NCBI GenBank assembly: GCA_964448015.1
Contig: CAYUUV010000038.1
Location: 1-8,222, forward strand
Direction: 5' to 3'
Source of the DNA: JACKGS01 sp964448015
GTDB taxonomy: Bacteria; Patescibacteriota; Saccharimonadia; Saccharimonadales; UBA7683
DNA: 8,222 bases
Shown: in pieces, positions 1 to 6,252 of the stretch
How positions within the stretch are numbered: position 1 is the stretch's first letter
How the letters are laid out: every line of letters starts with the position of its first letter
Position numbers and translations under genes: made by a program
Notes under the pieces: generated by a model
What the model was told of the DNA's origin: nothing
Database searches by the model: none
What the model saw: the letters and a program-made list of their open reading frames with translations, nothing else

Positions 1-422
1 ACAGGATGTTGACCTGCGTTGTGCAGACCAAATATGAGCTCACCCTTGTATCCGGGCGATCCAACGGTTGTTAAGAGGCTAAGACCGGCTCGAAATAGCG
101 AGGATCTTGGGCGAAAGTCAGCTAGAACGTCTAGTGGTATATCAACCGTTTCAATTGTTTTGACGAGAAAGTAGTCACCTGGATTAACTACGATAGTTTC
201 TTGAGTATCGGAATCTTCTTTATACGCATATATTTGCTCAGTTTCAAAGCCACTTCTCAAACCCTGACCAGCTACGCCATCAGCTTCAATGTATGCATCA
301 CCGCCCACGATTTTATGAATTGAACCTAGTCTCAAGTCGATACTCGCACCTTCTGGGTTGTTCAAGTCTCTTTCGCCAAGATTCTTCACAATTTTTATGA
401 CTTCTTTGTGTGATATAACCAT
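1..422 (-). CDS. dCTP deaminase/dUTPase-family protein, 3' end outside window
   Basis: An open frame starts at ATG (422-420) and runs off the left edge after 140 codons. The translation has the hallmarks of the trimeric dCTP deaminase/dUTPase fold: GASIDLRLG at residues 25-33, PRSSLFRAG at 105-113 (the conserved R-S-S-L-x-R phosphate and active-site segment), and SPGYKGELIFGLHN at 122-135. Family members convert dCTP to dUTP or hydrolyse dUTP, supplying dUMP for dTTP synthesis. By eye, the residue matching the catalytic Glu of Dcd (the LEF-type position before the conserved Asn) is Gly132, and the Asp of the D-P-G or V-I-D motif is Ser122. Family membership is therefore firm, but activity as a classical Dcd is doubtful. 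Family proteins are usually near 190 aa, so about a quarter is missing. No clear SD is present, and ATG is the first start in the frame. Confidence 0.85.
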   Translation of the reverse strand, partial: MVISHKEVIKIVKNLGERDLNNPEGASIDLRLGSIHKIVGGDAYIEADGVAGQGLRSGFETEQIYAYKEDSDTQETIVVNPGDYFLVKTIETVDIPLDVLADFRPRSSLFRAGLSLLTTVGSPGYKGELIFGLHNAGQHP

Positions 423-501
423 GAAAATATAGTAGCTTCTTTTACACCAAAATGCACATTTCAAAATGGCCACAGCCTACCTTGTGCAAGTATACGTATG
501 T

Positions 502-726
502 TTACTTGCGTCGGTTTTTGTAGAGGTTAAAAGCAAGTAATGGAACAAATGTTGCGCCAAATGCAAAAACAAAACTTATCAAAAGTAATTCTGGTATGTA
601 TGTCTCCACGATATTGTTTCGTATCAACATAAACAACGAGACTAATGTTTGAAAAATAGCGCACAGCAACGTTGCGAGAAGGGTGTCAATGATAAGCGAT
701 TTATTCATAGTCATATAGTAACACAT
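502..726 (-). CDS. Small two-helix membrane protein, hypothetical
   Basis: This is a 74-aa frame with no family that I recognise. The N-terminus offers three close Met codons (726, 714 and 708). The form starting at 708 (MNKSLIID...) gives about 68 aa. Two hydrophobic stretches are evident, roughly residues 12-33 and 46-68, separated by a short polar loop containing Arg-Asn-Asn. The protein ends with a basic tail (YKNRRK), so both termini may face the cytoplasm. No SD or convincing promoter precedes it. It lies between the end of the carotenoid operon and the Dcd-like gene on the same strand. The coherent membrane-protein pattern supports a real gene, but a chance ORF is possible. Confidence 0.5.
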   Translation of the reverse strand: MCYYMTMNKSLIIDTLLATLLCAIFQTLVSLFMLIRNNIVETYIPELLLISFVFAFGATFVPLLAFNLYKNRRK

Positions 727-746
727 GGCTTATGCTTGACTGCCTA

Positions 747-786
747 TCGAGCATCTGGCAGATCTTTCGATCTCACTCGAGATGAC
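747..786. repeat. Palindrome-rich intergenic element
   Basis: This stretch between crtEb and the 74-aa gene is built from nested inverted repeats. TCGAG (747-751) pairs with CTCGA (776-780). ATCT (753-756) pairs with AGAT (760-763). AGATC (760-764) pairs with GATCT (769-773) around a 4-base loop that reads GAAA, a GNRA tetraloop, on the minus strand. ATCTC (770-774) pairs with GAGAT (779-783). The last two hairpins share bases 770-773, so they exclude each other. On the minus strand it begins GTCATCTCGAGTGAGATC, similar in style to GTCAT-C-GAGCGAAG dispersed repeats that I recall from various bacterial genomes. Its copy number cannot be judged from one window. No T-run follows, so it is not a standard terminator. 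Confidence 0.4.
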
Positions 787-816
787 AAACACAAAAATGA
801 AGGTGAATTAGACTGA

Positions 817-1671
817 TCAGGTCAGTTTTACTGCAATCAGTGTAATGGTGATGACGAAGCCGGTGAAGAGGTTGAGCCAGATGAACCGGCGCCAAGCTCG
901 GTTAATGGCACCTGACTTTGTATCAGTAATGGTAAGGTATCGCCCAATATTTACGGCGTATGCTAGTCCTGCAACACCCACAGCTACACTGGCAGTATTT
1001 TGGATTAGTACAATAACTGATGCAGCCAGGTAAAGTATGAAAGCCAATCGGGTGGTGCTGCGGGCGCCACAATGGGTGGCAATTGAACCGATACTCGCCT
1101 TTCTGTCGGGAATAATATCTTGGACGGCGCCAAGTGCGTGGCTGGCTATCCCCCACAAAAAGAATGCCATCACGTACGGAGTGTATAGCTTGTCCCAGCC
1201 GGTGAGTGTGAGGGCAAACACGAGTGGTCCGACAAAGTGGATGCTGCTGGTGATGGAATCAAGCACCGGTTTTTCTTTAAAACGCAGCCCTGCTACGGAA
1301 TAGGCGATCACAAAAAACAGTAAAGCCATGAAGACCAGGCGCTCTGCGCTGTTGGTGTGCAACATAATATACAGCACAAATGGCAGGTTACCCCAAAGTG
1401 CCACACGGAGAATGGTGGGATGAAAAGCTTTTTGTTCGCGCATGCCTTCAATGCCGCCCTTGCGCGGATTTTTGATGTCCGATTCGTAGTCAAAAACATC
1501 GTTTACGCCGTACATCAGCAAGTTGTAGGGAATCAAAAAATACAGTGTACCAACGGCAAATAGCCAGTTGAGGTTTCCACTACCTACCAGATAGCCAGCC
1601 GCAAATGGATAGGCCGTATTGACCCAAGAAACTGGTCTGGATATCCAAAATAGTTTCCGCAACGTCTCCAT
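817..1671 (-). CDS. crtEb: UbiA-family prenyltransferase, lycopene elongase type (C50 carotenoid)
   Basis: This 284-aa integral membrane protein is predicted to add C5 (DMAPP-derived) units to both ends of lycopene, giving an acyclic C50 carotenoid of the flavuxanthin type. The first Asp-rich motif NDVFDYESD is at residues 57-65, followed by NPRKGGIEG (68-76), a stretch typical of the lycopene elongase branch of UbiA. LRFKEKPVLDSITSS is at 129-143, and the second Asp motif QDIIPDRKAS (184-193) provides D185 and D189 for Mg-diphosphate binding. The other stretches are hydrophobic helices, seven to nine by eye. The start was chosen at ATG 1671 because AGGAGGAG lies just upstream and it overlaps the crtYf stop as TAATG. 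A longer in-frame form from 1713 would bury this SD. It is the last gene of the operon. An archaeal-type elongase/hydratase activity is an alternative. Confidence 0.88.
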   Translation of the reverse strand: METLRKLFWISRPVSWVNTAYPFAAGYLVGSGNLNWLFAVGTLYFLIPYNLLMYGVNDVFDYESDIKNPRKGGIEGMREQKAFHPTILRVALWGNLPFVLYIMLHTNSAERLVFMALLFFVIAYSVAGLRFKEKPVLDSITSSIHFVGPLVFALTLTGWDKLYTPYVMAFFLWGIASHALGAVQDIIPDRKASIGSIATHCGARSTTRLAFILYLAASVIVLIQNTASVAVGVAGLAYAVNIGRYLTITDTKSGAINRAWRRFIWLNLFTGFVITITLIAVKLT

Positions 1672-1973
1672 TACTCCTCCTCCCCGGCTTTGTTGGGCGT
1701 CGTGGCATGCCACAATAGGGGCATGAGTAACGCGGCTGCAATCGCGTAGAAGAAATCTTCAATCGGCGCGTTGCCGAAATAGATATTTAGAATTTTATCG
1801 GTATGATAGTCAACAATATCAAAATGAATAATCAGTGAATCAAATAGAAGTGTGAGCACTAGGATTAGCACCAGGCTGAGTAGCCAAGTGCGGGAAGGCC
1901 GCCACGAACTACAGGTTGCAATGATAATCACAACTGCCAGTACAACTGTATTGAGTATTAGATACGTGGCCAT
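1671..1973 (-). CDS. crtYf: Lycopene cyclase subunit, second half (CrtYf type)
   Basis: This is a 100-aa membrane subunit of the heterodimeric lycopene/C50 carotenoid cyclase. The domain signature is clear: FDSLIIHFDIVDY at residues 44-56 and NAPIEDFFYAIAAALL at 68-83, with the conserved acidic E72-D73 pair, followed by MPLLW. Three hydrophobic helices are visible (about 3-20, 29-50 and 74-88). In actinobacteria the partner pair makes epsilon, gamma or beta rings on C50 carotenoids. The ring type cannot be read from the sequence. The start at 1973 follows a GGGAGG-like SD and overlaps crtYe by 16 bases. The stop shares one base with the crtEb start, so translation of the three genes is probably coupled. 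Fused versions exist in fungi, archaea and some bacteria, but here the halves are separate. Confidence 0.88.
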   Translation of the reverse strand: MATYLILNTVVLAVVIIIATCSSWRPSRTWLLSLVLILVLTLLFDSLIIHFDIVDYHTDKILNIYFGNAPIEDFFYAIAAALLMPLLWHATTPNKAGEEE

Positions 1974-2275
1974 ATTTTATTCCCTCCCCGGTATAGCAGC
2001 AGCGCCGTGTAATTGAGCAGTAATAGAAACACCAGCTCTTCGAGCGGAAACTCGGGTAAAAGCCGGATTGGCAGAGCGTAAGTGCTGCCGCCGTGAAAGA
2101 ATATACCAAGTGTAATACCAAGCAGATCCCAAGCCACAAAAAATATCGTACCGAGTGCCAGCACGCGTATTGTTCGTTTGGTGTCGTACCAGAGTGCTAG
2201 CTTATGGCGCTGGTCGAGCGCGGCAAGTCCGGCAATTGATATCAGCAGTGCAATGAGGTAGGAAAACGATTGCAT
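1958..2275 (-). CDS. crtYe: Lycopene cyclase subunit, first half (CrtYe type)
   Basis: This 105-aa membrane protein is the N-terminal-type partner of the heterodimeric carotenoid cyclase. WDLLGI at residues 49-54 and the family signature PEFPLEELVFLLLLNY at 74-89 are present, with the conserved acidic pair E79-E80. Three hydrophobic segments are seen (about 4-20, 38-60 and 80-95). It should form a complex with CrtYf in the cytoplasmic membrane and cyclise the ends of lycopene or of the C50 intermediate. The ATG at 2275 shares one base with the crtI stop (TGATG), and its own end overlaps crtYf by 16 bases, which points to coupled, roughly equal expression of the two subunits. If the downstream elongase were inactive, the pair could instead yield a C40 cyclic carotene. 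Confidence 0.88.
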   Translation of the reverse strand: MQSFSYLIALLISIAGLAALDQRHKLALWYDTKRTIRVLALGTIFFVAWDLLGITLGIFFHGGSTYALPIRLLPEFPLEELVFLLLLNYTALLLYRGGNKIWPRI

Positions 2276-3822
2276 CAGCCCCTGCCCTTCCGGGTATCTA
2301 CAGCGGTGATAGCAGCAACTCGCCCGCCTCGCTTTTCACCAATAATTCGCTTATACACCAATTCGGCGCTAATCAGACACATCGGCAAGCCAATGCCGGG
2401 AGTGGTTCCTGCGCCAACATAGTAGAGGTTGGCAAGTTTTTTGCTACGATTGGGTGTTCTGAAGAAGGCGCTTTGCTTTAAAACATGCGACGGGCCTAGC
2501 ATAGAAGATTGCCAGGAATGTAGTTTTTCGGCAAAATCATCTGGTCCGTAGAAGGTTCGGCTGATTATTCGTGATTGCAGGTCAATGCCCGTCATCGCTT
2601 TGATCTGCGCAAGGTAGCGGTTGCCCAGCTTTTGCTGCTGGTCACTGTTGAGAGAAATGCCAGCTGGTAGCGGCACAAGAACAAATACATTTTCAGTACC
2701 CTTGGGAGCAACGCTGGCATCAGTTTGGCTGGGCTTGCACATGTAGATCGAAGCCTTCTTCGGCGGCTGCTTGTTGCTGTAGATATCCGCAAAGTTTTGC
2801 TTCCAATCATCAACAAACAGTAAATTGTGGTGCTGCAGTTCGGGTAATGTGCCCTTGATGCCCAGATACATCAGCAGTGCACTGGGGCTGGCTTCTTGTT
2901 TCTGCCAGTAGGCCTCGGGGTAGCTTTGATGACTTTGCTGCACTAGTTTTGTTTCGGTATGATGCAGATCCGCATTTGAAATGACAATATCAGCCGCAAT
3001 CACCTCTCCGGTTACGAGTTCAATGCCGGTTGCACGGTTGTTATGGGAACGAATACGCTTGGTGTGGCAGTTGTAGTGATACTGCACTCCCAGATTGCGT
3101 CCCAGTGCTTCAAGACTGGTGATAATACTATAGAGGCCGCCTTCCGGGTAAAACACTCCTTCCTCAAAGTCGAGGGCGCTCATCAGGCTGTATAGTGAGG
3201 GCGCTTGAAATGGCGAGGTGCCAAGAAACACCATGGCGTATTCAAGTATTTGCTGCAAGCGCTGGTCGGTTACGTATTTCTTCACATAGGCGTGAATTGA
3301 CTGAGTAGACCGCCGCAATAGTGCGCCGCTACGAGTGATGATTTCCGGATGTAGCAGCTCGGAGGGCCGTTCAAAATTGCTGTATAAAAAATGTTTGAGT
3401 GCCAGTTGGTATATTGCACTGCTCGAAGCTACGTAGCGTTTCAATTGCTCGCCAGCGCCAGGCTCGATTGTGTCAAATGTTTGCGCGTCAACTTTCGGGT
3501 CGCTGGTAATAGTGACGGGTTCGGCATGTTCAAAAAAGACTTTGTAGGCTGGCTGCAACCGTTGCAGTTTGAGCTGCGAGTTGGTTGTTTCGCCAAGTAA
3601 CTGATAATAATGCTCAAAGACACTGGGCATTAAATACCACGATGGGCCGGTGTCAAAGGTAAAGCCATCTTTTTTCAGAAGGCCCACGCGCCCGCCCGGG
3701 GCGCTATTTTTTTCATAGACATGCACTATGTAACCAGCCTTGGCTAGTAGATTTGCCGTCGCCAGGCCACCAATGCCGGCGCCAATAATCACGACGGTTT
3801 TAGCTTGTGGGGCGTAGCTCAT
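2275..3822 (-). CDS. crtI: Phytoene desaturase (lycopene-forming, CrtI type)
   Basis: This 515-aa FAD-dependent desaturase/isomerase is predicted to convert phytoene to all-trans lycopene at the membrane. The N-terminal dinucleotide fold is textbook: VVIIGAGIGGLATANLLAKA at residues 10-29 (GxGxxG), the acidic end of the second strand at YEK, then APGGRVG and FTFDTGPSWYLMP. The C-terminal family signature VGAGTTPGIGLPM starts at residue 469 and is followed by SAELVYKRI. Length is normal for the family (about 490-550). The last 18 or so residues (RGGRVAAITAVDTRKGRG) are a basic tail that looks lineage-specific. The ATG overlaps the crtB stop by four bases (ATGA). Position directly after crtB supports phytoene as the substrate. 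A paralogous desaturase such as CrtN or CrtD is less likely because this is the only desaturase in a cluster with GGPP synthase and a C50 elongase. Confidence 0.95.
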   Translation of the reverse strand: MSYAPQAKTVVIIGAGIGGLATANLLAKAGYIVHVYEKNSAPGGRVGLLKKDGFTFDTGPSWYLMPSVFEHYYQLLGETTNSQLKLQRLQPAYKVFFEHAEPVTITSDPKVDAQTFDTIEPGAGEQLKRYVASSSAIYQLALKHFLYSNFERPSELLHPEIITRSGALLRRSTQSIHAYVKKYVTDQRLQQILEYAMVFLGTSPFQAPSLYSLMSALDFEEGVFYPEGGLYSIITSLEALGRNLGVQYHYNCHTKRIRSHNNRATGIELVTGEVIAADIVISNADLHHTETKLVQQSHQSYPEAYWQKQEASPSALLMYLGIKGTLPELQHHNLLFVDDWKQNFADIYSNKQPPKKASIYMCKPSQTDASVAPKGTENVFVLVPLPAGISLNSDQQQKLGNRYLAQIKAMTGIDLQSRIISRTFYGPDDFAEKLHSWQSSMLGPSHVLKQSAFFRTPNRSKKLANLYYVGAGTTPGIGLPMCLISAELVYKRIIGEKRGGRVAAITAVDTRKGRG

Positions 3823-4637
3823 GTTGTCAATATCCCTTTTAGTAGCAGATATATTTTTTGATGAGCGGGCACGCGAATGCGTCGGCTTTTGATAGCTTCA
3901 CTGTCGGCAGCCTCTAACTTCCGCAGTAAACCGCTGTAGAGGCTGAAGCTGGCGGCGACCGCTCTTTTGGCATTGCTGGGTAGGTTTTTGAGAGCTCGCT
4001 GGGCAATTTCCAAATCAATTTTAATATCTGCAATAATAGCCGCCTTTGCCTGGTTGTCGAAGTCTTCAAAGGAAGTGTCTGGAAAGTACATCCTACCAAG
4101 TTCCTGGTAATCGGCTTTGAGATCTCGCAGGAAATTAATTTTCTGATAGGCACTGCCCAGGTGCGCAGCACCTTCTTTCAGCGACTGGTACTGTGCATCA
4201 TCACCGCCGCAAAAGACCCGCAGGCACATCAAGCCAATTACTTCAGCAGAGCCATAAATATAGGTGTGATACTGGCGCACTGTGTAGGTGCGGCGAGAAA
4301 GATCCATTCGCATGCTGGTAAAAAAGGCGCTGACCAGGCTTTGTTCTATGCCATACTCTCTGGCGGTTTGCGCGAAGGCATGCACAACCATGTTGGTACT
4401 AAAGCCGCTTTGTAGAGCCTGTTCGACCTCTTGTTCCAGATCTATGAGCAGTTTGCCAGCGTTTTTGCTGCGGTAGGTGTCAACGATTTCATCGGCGATT
4501 CGCACAAGTCCGTAAATGGCGTAAATATCGCCCCGAATACTCCGATGGAAAAGTCGGGAACTGAGACTAAAAGAGCTGGAATAGCGCACGGTAAGCCGGC
4601 GGCTAAGTTCATAGGAGACGGTAGTATAGAGCTCCAT
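3819..4637 (-). CDS. crtB: Phytoene synthase
   Basis: This 272-aa enzyme is predicted to condense two GGPP molecules head to head into phytoene, the first committed carotenoid step. It shows the trans-isoprenyl diphosphate synthase, head-to-head type motifs: SSSFSLSSRLF at residues 20-30, the first Asp motif ADEIVD with D49 and D53, and the second Asp motif QKINFLRDLKAD with D172 and D176, followed by GRMYFP. Length is a little short against typical CrtB (about 290-310), but all motifs are intact. The ATG at 4637 shares one base with the crtE stop (TAATG), and the stop overlaps crtI by four bases. Squalene or dehydrosqualene synthases share the fold, but the neighbouring GGPP synthase and CrtI make phytoene synthase the best call. 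Confidence 0.95.
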   Translation of the reverse strand: MELYTTVSYELSRRLTVRYSSSFSLSSRLFHRSIRGDIYAIYGLVRIADEIVDTYRSKNAGKLLIDLEQEVEQALQSGFSTNMVVHAFAQTAREYGIEQSLVSAFFTSMRMDLSRRTYTVRQYHTYIYGSAEVIGLMCLRVFCGGDDAQYQSLKEGAAHLGSAYQKINFLRDLKADYQELGRMYFPDTSFEDFDNQAKAAIIADIKIDLEIAQRALKNLPSNAKRAVAASFSLYSGLLRKLEAADSEAIKSRRIRVPAHQKIYLLLKGILTT

Positions 4638-5710
4638 TATTTCTGACGCCTGACTGCCTTATCAATCAGCGCCTCAAACTGGTCGTGTGCTGCCGGGTTG
4701 AGCTGTAAAAAGTCGAGTTCTTTGCGGGCGCGGGCTTCGTAGGTTTGAATCAGTGTTTCAATCGCTGTGCGGGCACCAGACTCGGTAATGGCTGTTTTCA
4801 AAGCGCTCATCTGTGCAGCCGTGGCCTCTTTGTTGCCAAATACTTCTTGGTAGATGGCAAGGTGCTCAGCTGTTGCTAATTGGCGAAATTGCCTGATGAG
4901 CTCGGTGTATTTTCCTTCTCTTAGATCTCCCACGCTACTTTTACCAGTGGTATCTTCATCGCCAAAAACGCCCAGCAGGTCGTCGCGTAACTGAAAGGCG
5001 ATACCTAAATCCTCGGCAAAGATATGTAATGCGGCGCATGAGGCAGGGTCGGCATCGGCGGCAATTGCGCCAATCAGTAAGGGTGCCACAAAAGAATAGC
5101 TGGCAGTTTTATATTTTCCGATGGCGAGTGTCTCAATGTGGTCGTGGCTGCGAAAAGTGCTTTCGGTATCAAGCAGTTCTCCACCGCCTACTTCAAATAC
5201 AGCCTGACCAAATGCCGCCTGAACTTTTTGGAGCCGTTGCTGCGGTAGCGTACTAGTAGCGAGCATGGTGTGGGCGGCGCCGTGCAGGACATCTCCAGCG
5301 AGTAGCGCCGCGCTCTGGGCAAAGTGACGTCTTTCATGCGGCTGCGAAATGAGCGAACCATAGTGCTGGTCATACCTGCCGGTCATATTTGCCACGCCGT
5401 GCCGGATGGCATCTCGGTCAATAATATCATCGTGAATTAATAAAAATTGATGCAGTAATTCCAGGGCGATGGCCAGAGGCGCAATTTCACCAGGCGTTGT
5501 GCCGCCAAAGGCTTGGTAGGCCAGCAGTGCCATACGGGGGCGCATGCGCTTGCCGCCAGCCAGACTCACTGTTTTGATGTCGCACCAGAGCGTTCCGTAA
5601 TCCGGGCTGATGGCTCGAGCATTCTTTTCTTGCTCGGCAAAAAAATCTTCGAGCCCTTTTTGTACTTGCTGTTCGTATGGCTGAACCAGCGCGTCACTTT
5701 TTTTCTGCAT
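4637..5710 (-). CDS. crtE: Geranylgeranyl diphosphate synthase (trans-polyprenyl synthase)
   Basis: This 357-aa soluble enzyme is predicted to elongate DMAPP with IPP to C20 GGPP, feeding CrtB. GGKRMRPRM is at residues 52-60. The first Asp-rich motif DDIID is at 94-98 in HDDIIDRDAIRHG, and GKYKTASYS is near 198-206. The second motif is FQLRDDLLGVFGD (239-251), ending in Gly where others have Asp, as is common in actinobacterial IdsA/CrtE proteins, then GKSSVGDLREGKYTELI. Residue -5 from the first Asp motif is Phe89; an aromatic at this place limits chain length to C20 in type I GGPP synthases. The first 35 residues are a polar, Glu-rich extension. An AAAGGG SD-like run sits four bases before the ATG. 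Longer products cannot be excluded by sequence, but the operon context favours GGPP. Confidence 0.93.
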   Translation of the reverse strand: MQKKSDALVQPYEQQVQKGLEDFFAEQEKNARAISPDYGTLWCDIKTVSLAGGKRMRPRMALLAYQAFGGTTPGEIAPLAIALELLHQFLLIHDDIIDRDAIRHGVANMTGRYDQHYGSLISQPHERRHFAQSAALLAGDVLHGAAHTMLATSTLPQQRLQKVQAAFGQAVFEVGGGELLDTESTFRSHDHIETLAIGKYKTASYSFVAPLLIGAIAADADPASCAALHIFAEDLGIAFQLRDDLLGVFGDEDTTGKSSVGDLREGKYTELIRQFRQLATAEHLAIYQEVFGNKEATAAQMSALKTAITESGARTAIETLIQTYEARARKELDFLQLNPAAHDQFEALIDKAVRRQK

Positions 5711-5729
5711 GATGCCCTTTAGTATACCA
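5711..5729 (-). promoter_or_regulatory. Possible extended -10 and SD before crtE
   Basis: The 20-base gap between the 173-aa gene and crtE is the only non-overlapping junction in the operon. Read on the minus strand it holds TGG-TATACT (-10 at 5726-5721, with the TGn extension), then AAAGGG and the crtE ATG. No good -35 lies 16-18 bases upstream. It could be an internal promoter letting the crt genes run without idi, or simply a ribosome binding site. Confidence 0.3.
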
Positions 5730-5730
5730 C

Positions 5731-6252
5731 CTACCGGTACCGGCTATCGTATGCCCAGTGCAGCAGGGCTTGCCGCCGGCGCGGTTGACACTGCTGGTTG
5801 CCAGGCTGGCACTGGCGCGTGAGCTGCGTAATGTGGCGCTGCATGTGCCGCCACCGTTTGATTTGCCGGGCATCTTCTTCCGGAATGCGCCGGCCCAGAA
5901 AGTACCGGCAGTACCACTGAAACCAGCCTCGCGGGTCTTCTTCATAAATCCAGCCTTTTCTTTGCCATTCTTTTAGTGGTTGACTGGCGTCAACCTGGAA
6001 ATAGTTACGTTGCGGATCGTGCCCCGTGCTGAGCTTTGCGGCTTTGAACCACTCTTCGGGAAACTCGTCGTGTTCATTATGAAAATAATCACCCCCAAAT
6101 ACACCAAGCTGAAGCATTTGCTGAGGAGTTAGATCTGGTTGAAAGGTTGCATCAAAGTTACTGCCTGGTAATTCTTGCAGAATATATCGATAGCGCTGCA
6201 TACTATCTTCAGCGTTCACTTCAGTGCCAATTGTGTAGTCGCTTAGTCTCAT
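5731..6252 (-). CDS. Conserved hypothetical protein, Trp-rich, linked to carotenoid operon
   Basis: This is a 173-aa soluble protein with no known function that I can name. It has the look of a strongly conserved family that I recall only as hypothetical proteins. The blocks are QPDLTPQQMLQLGVFGG (58-74), EFPEEWFKAAKLS (82-94), NYFQVDASQPLKEW (102-115), KGWIYEEDPRGWFQWYCRY (119-137) and the end RRRQALLHWAYDSR (158-171). A CxxxxxxC pair (C148, C155) precedes the last block. There are no membrane helices, signal peptide or nucleotide-binding loops. The ATG overlaps the idi stop as ATGA, so it is translated with idi, and crtE follows 20 bases later. Placement suggests a role in isoprenoid or pigment formation, but it may be a passenger. 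Base composition changes inside the gene: the 5' part is AT-rich like idi, the 3' part GC-rich like crtE. Confidence 0.88.
   Translation of the reverse strand: MRLSDYTIGTEVNAEDSMQRYRYILQELPGSNFDATFQPDLTPQQMLQLGVFGGDYFHNEHDEFPEEWFKAAKLSTGHDPQRNYFQVDASQPLKEWQRKGWIYEEDPRGWFQWYCRYFLGRRIPEEDARQIKRWRHMQRHITQLTRQCQPGNQQCQPRRRQALLHWAYDSRYR

Noticed and set aside
811..823. CTGATCAG palindrome at the end of crtEb as an operon terminator
   Set aside because: The stem is short and no T-run follows. No convincing terminator was found for the operon.
845..1563. Plus-strand ORFs opposite crtEb (845-1033, 1037-1303, 1357-1563)
   Set aside because: They lie antisense to a clear prenyltransferase, show no family motifs or promoter, and are explained by its codon bias.
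1672..1713. Longer start for crtEb at 1713 (adds 14 residues)
   Set aside because: The added segment contains the AGGAGGAG ribosome binding site and overlaps crtYf more deeply. ATG at 1671 with TAATG coupling is better supported.
3391..3600. Plus-strand ORF inside crtI
   Set aside because: Antisense shadow of an intact desaturase, with no recognisable domain.
4161..4646. Plus-strand ORFs opposite crtB
   Set aside because: Antisense to intact phytoene synthase, low-complexity translations without motifs.
5734..5743. CCGGTACCGG palindrome as an operator before crtE
   Set aside because: It encodes the last residues (Arg-Tyr-Arg) of the 173-aa protein and is a single short palindrome, so coincidence is likely.
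5694..5976. ORFs overlapping the 3' part of the 173-aa gene on both strands
   Set aside because: The 173-aa frame has strong conserved blocks across this region, so the others are frame shadows.
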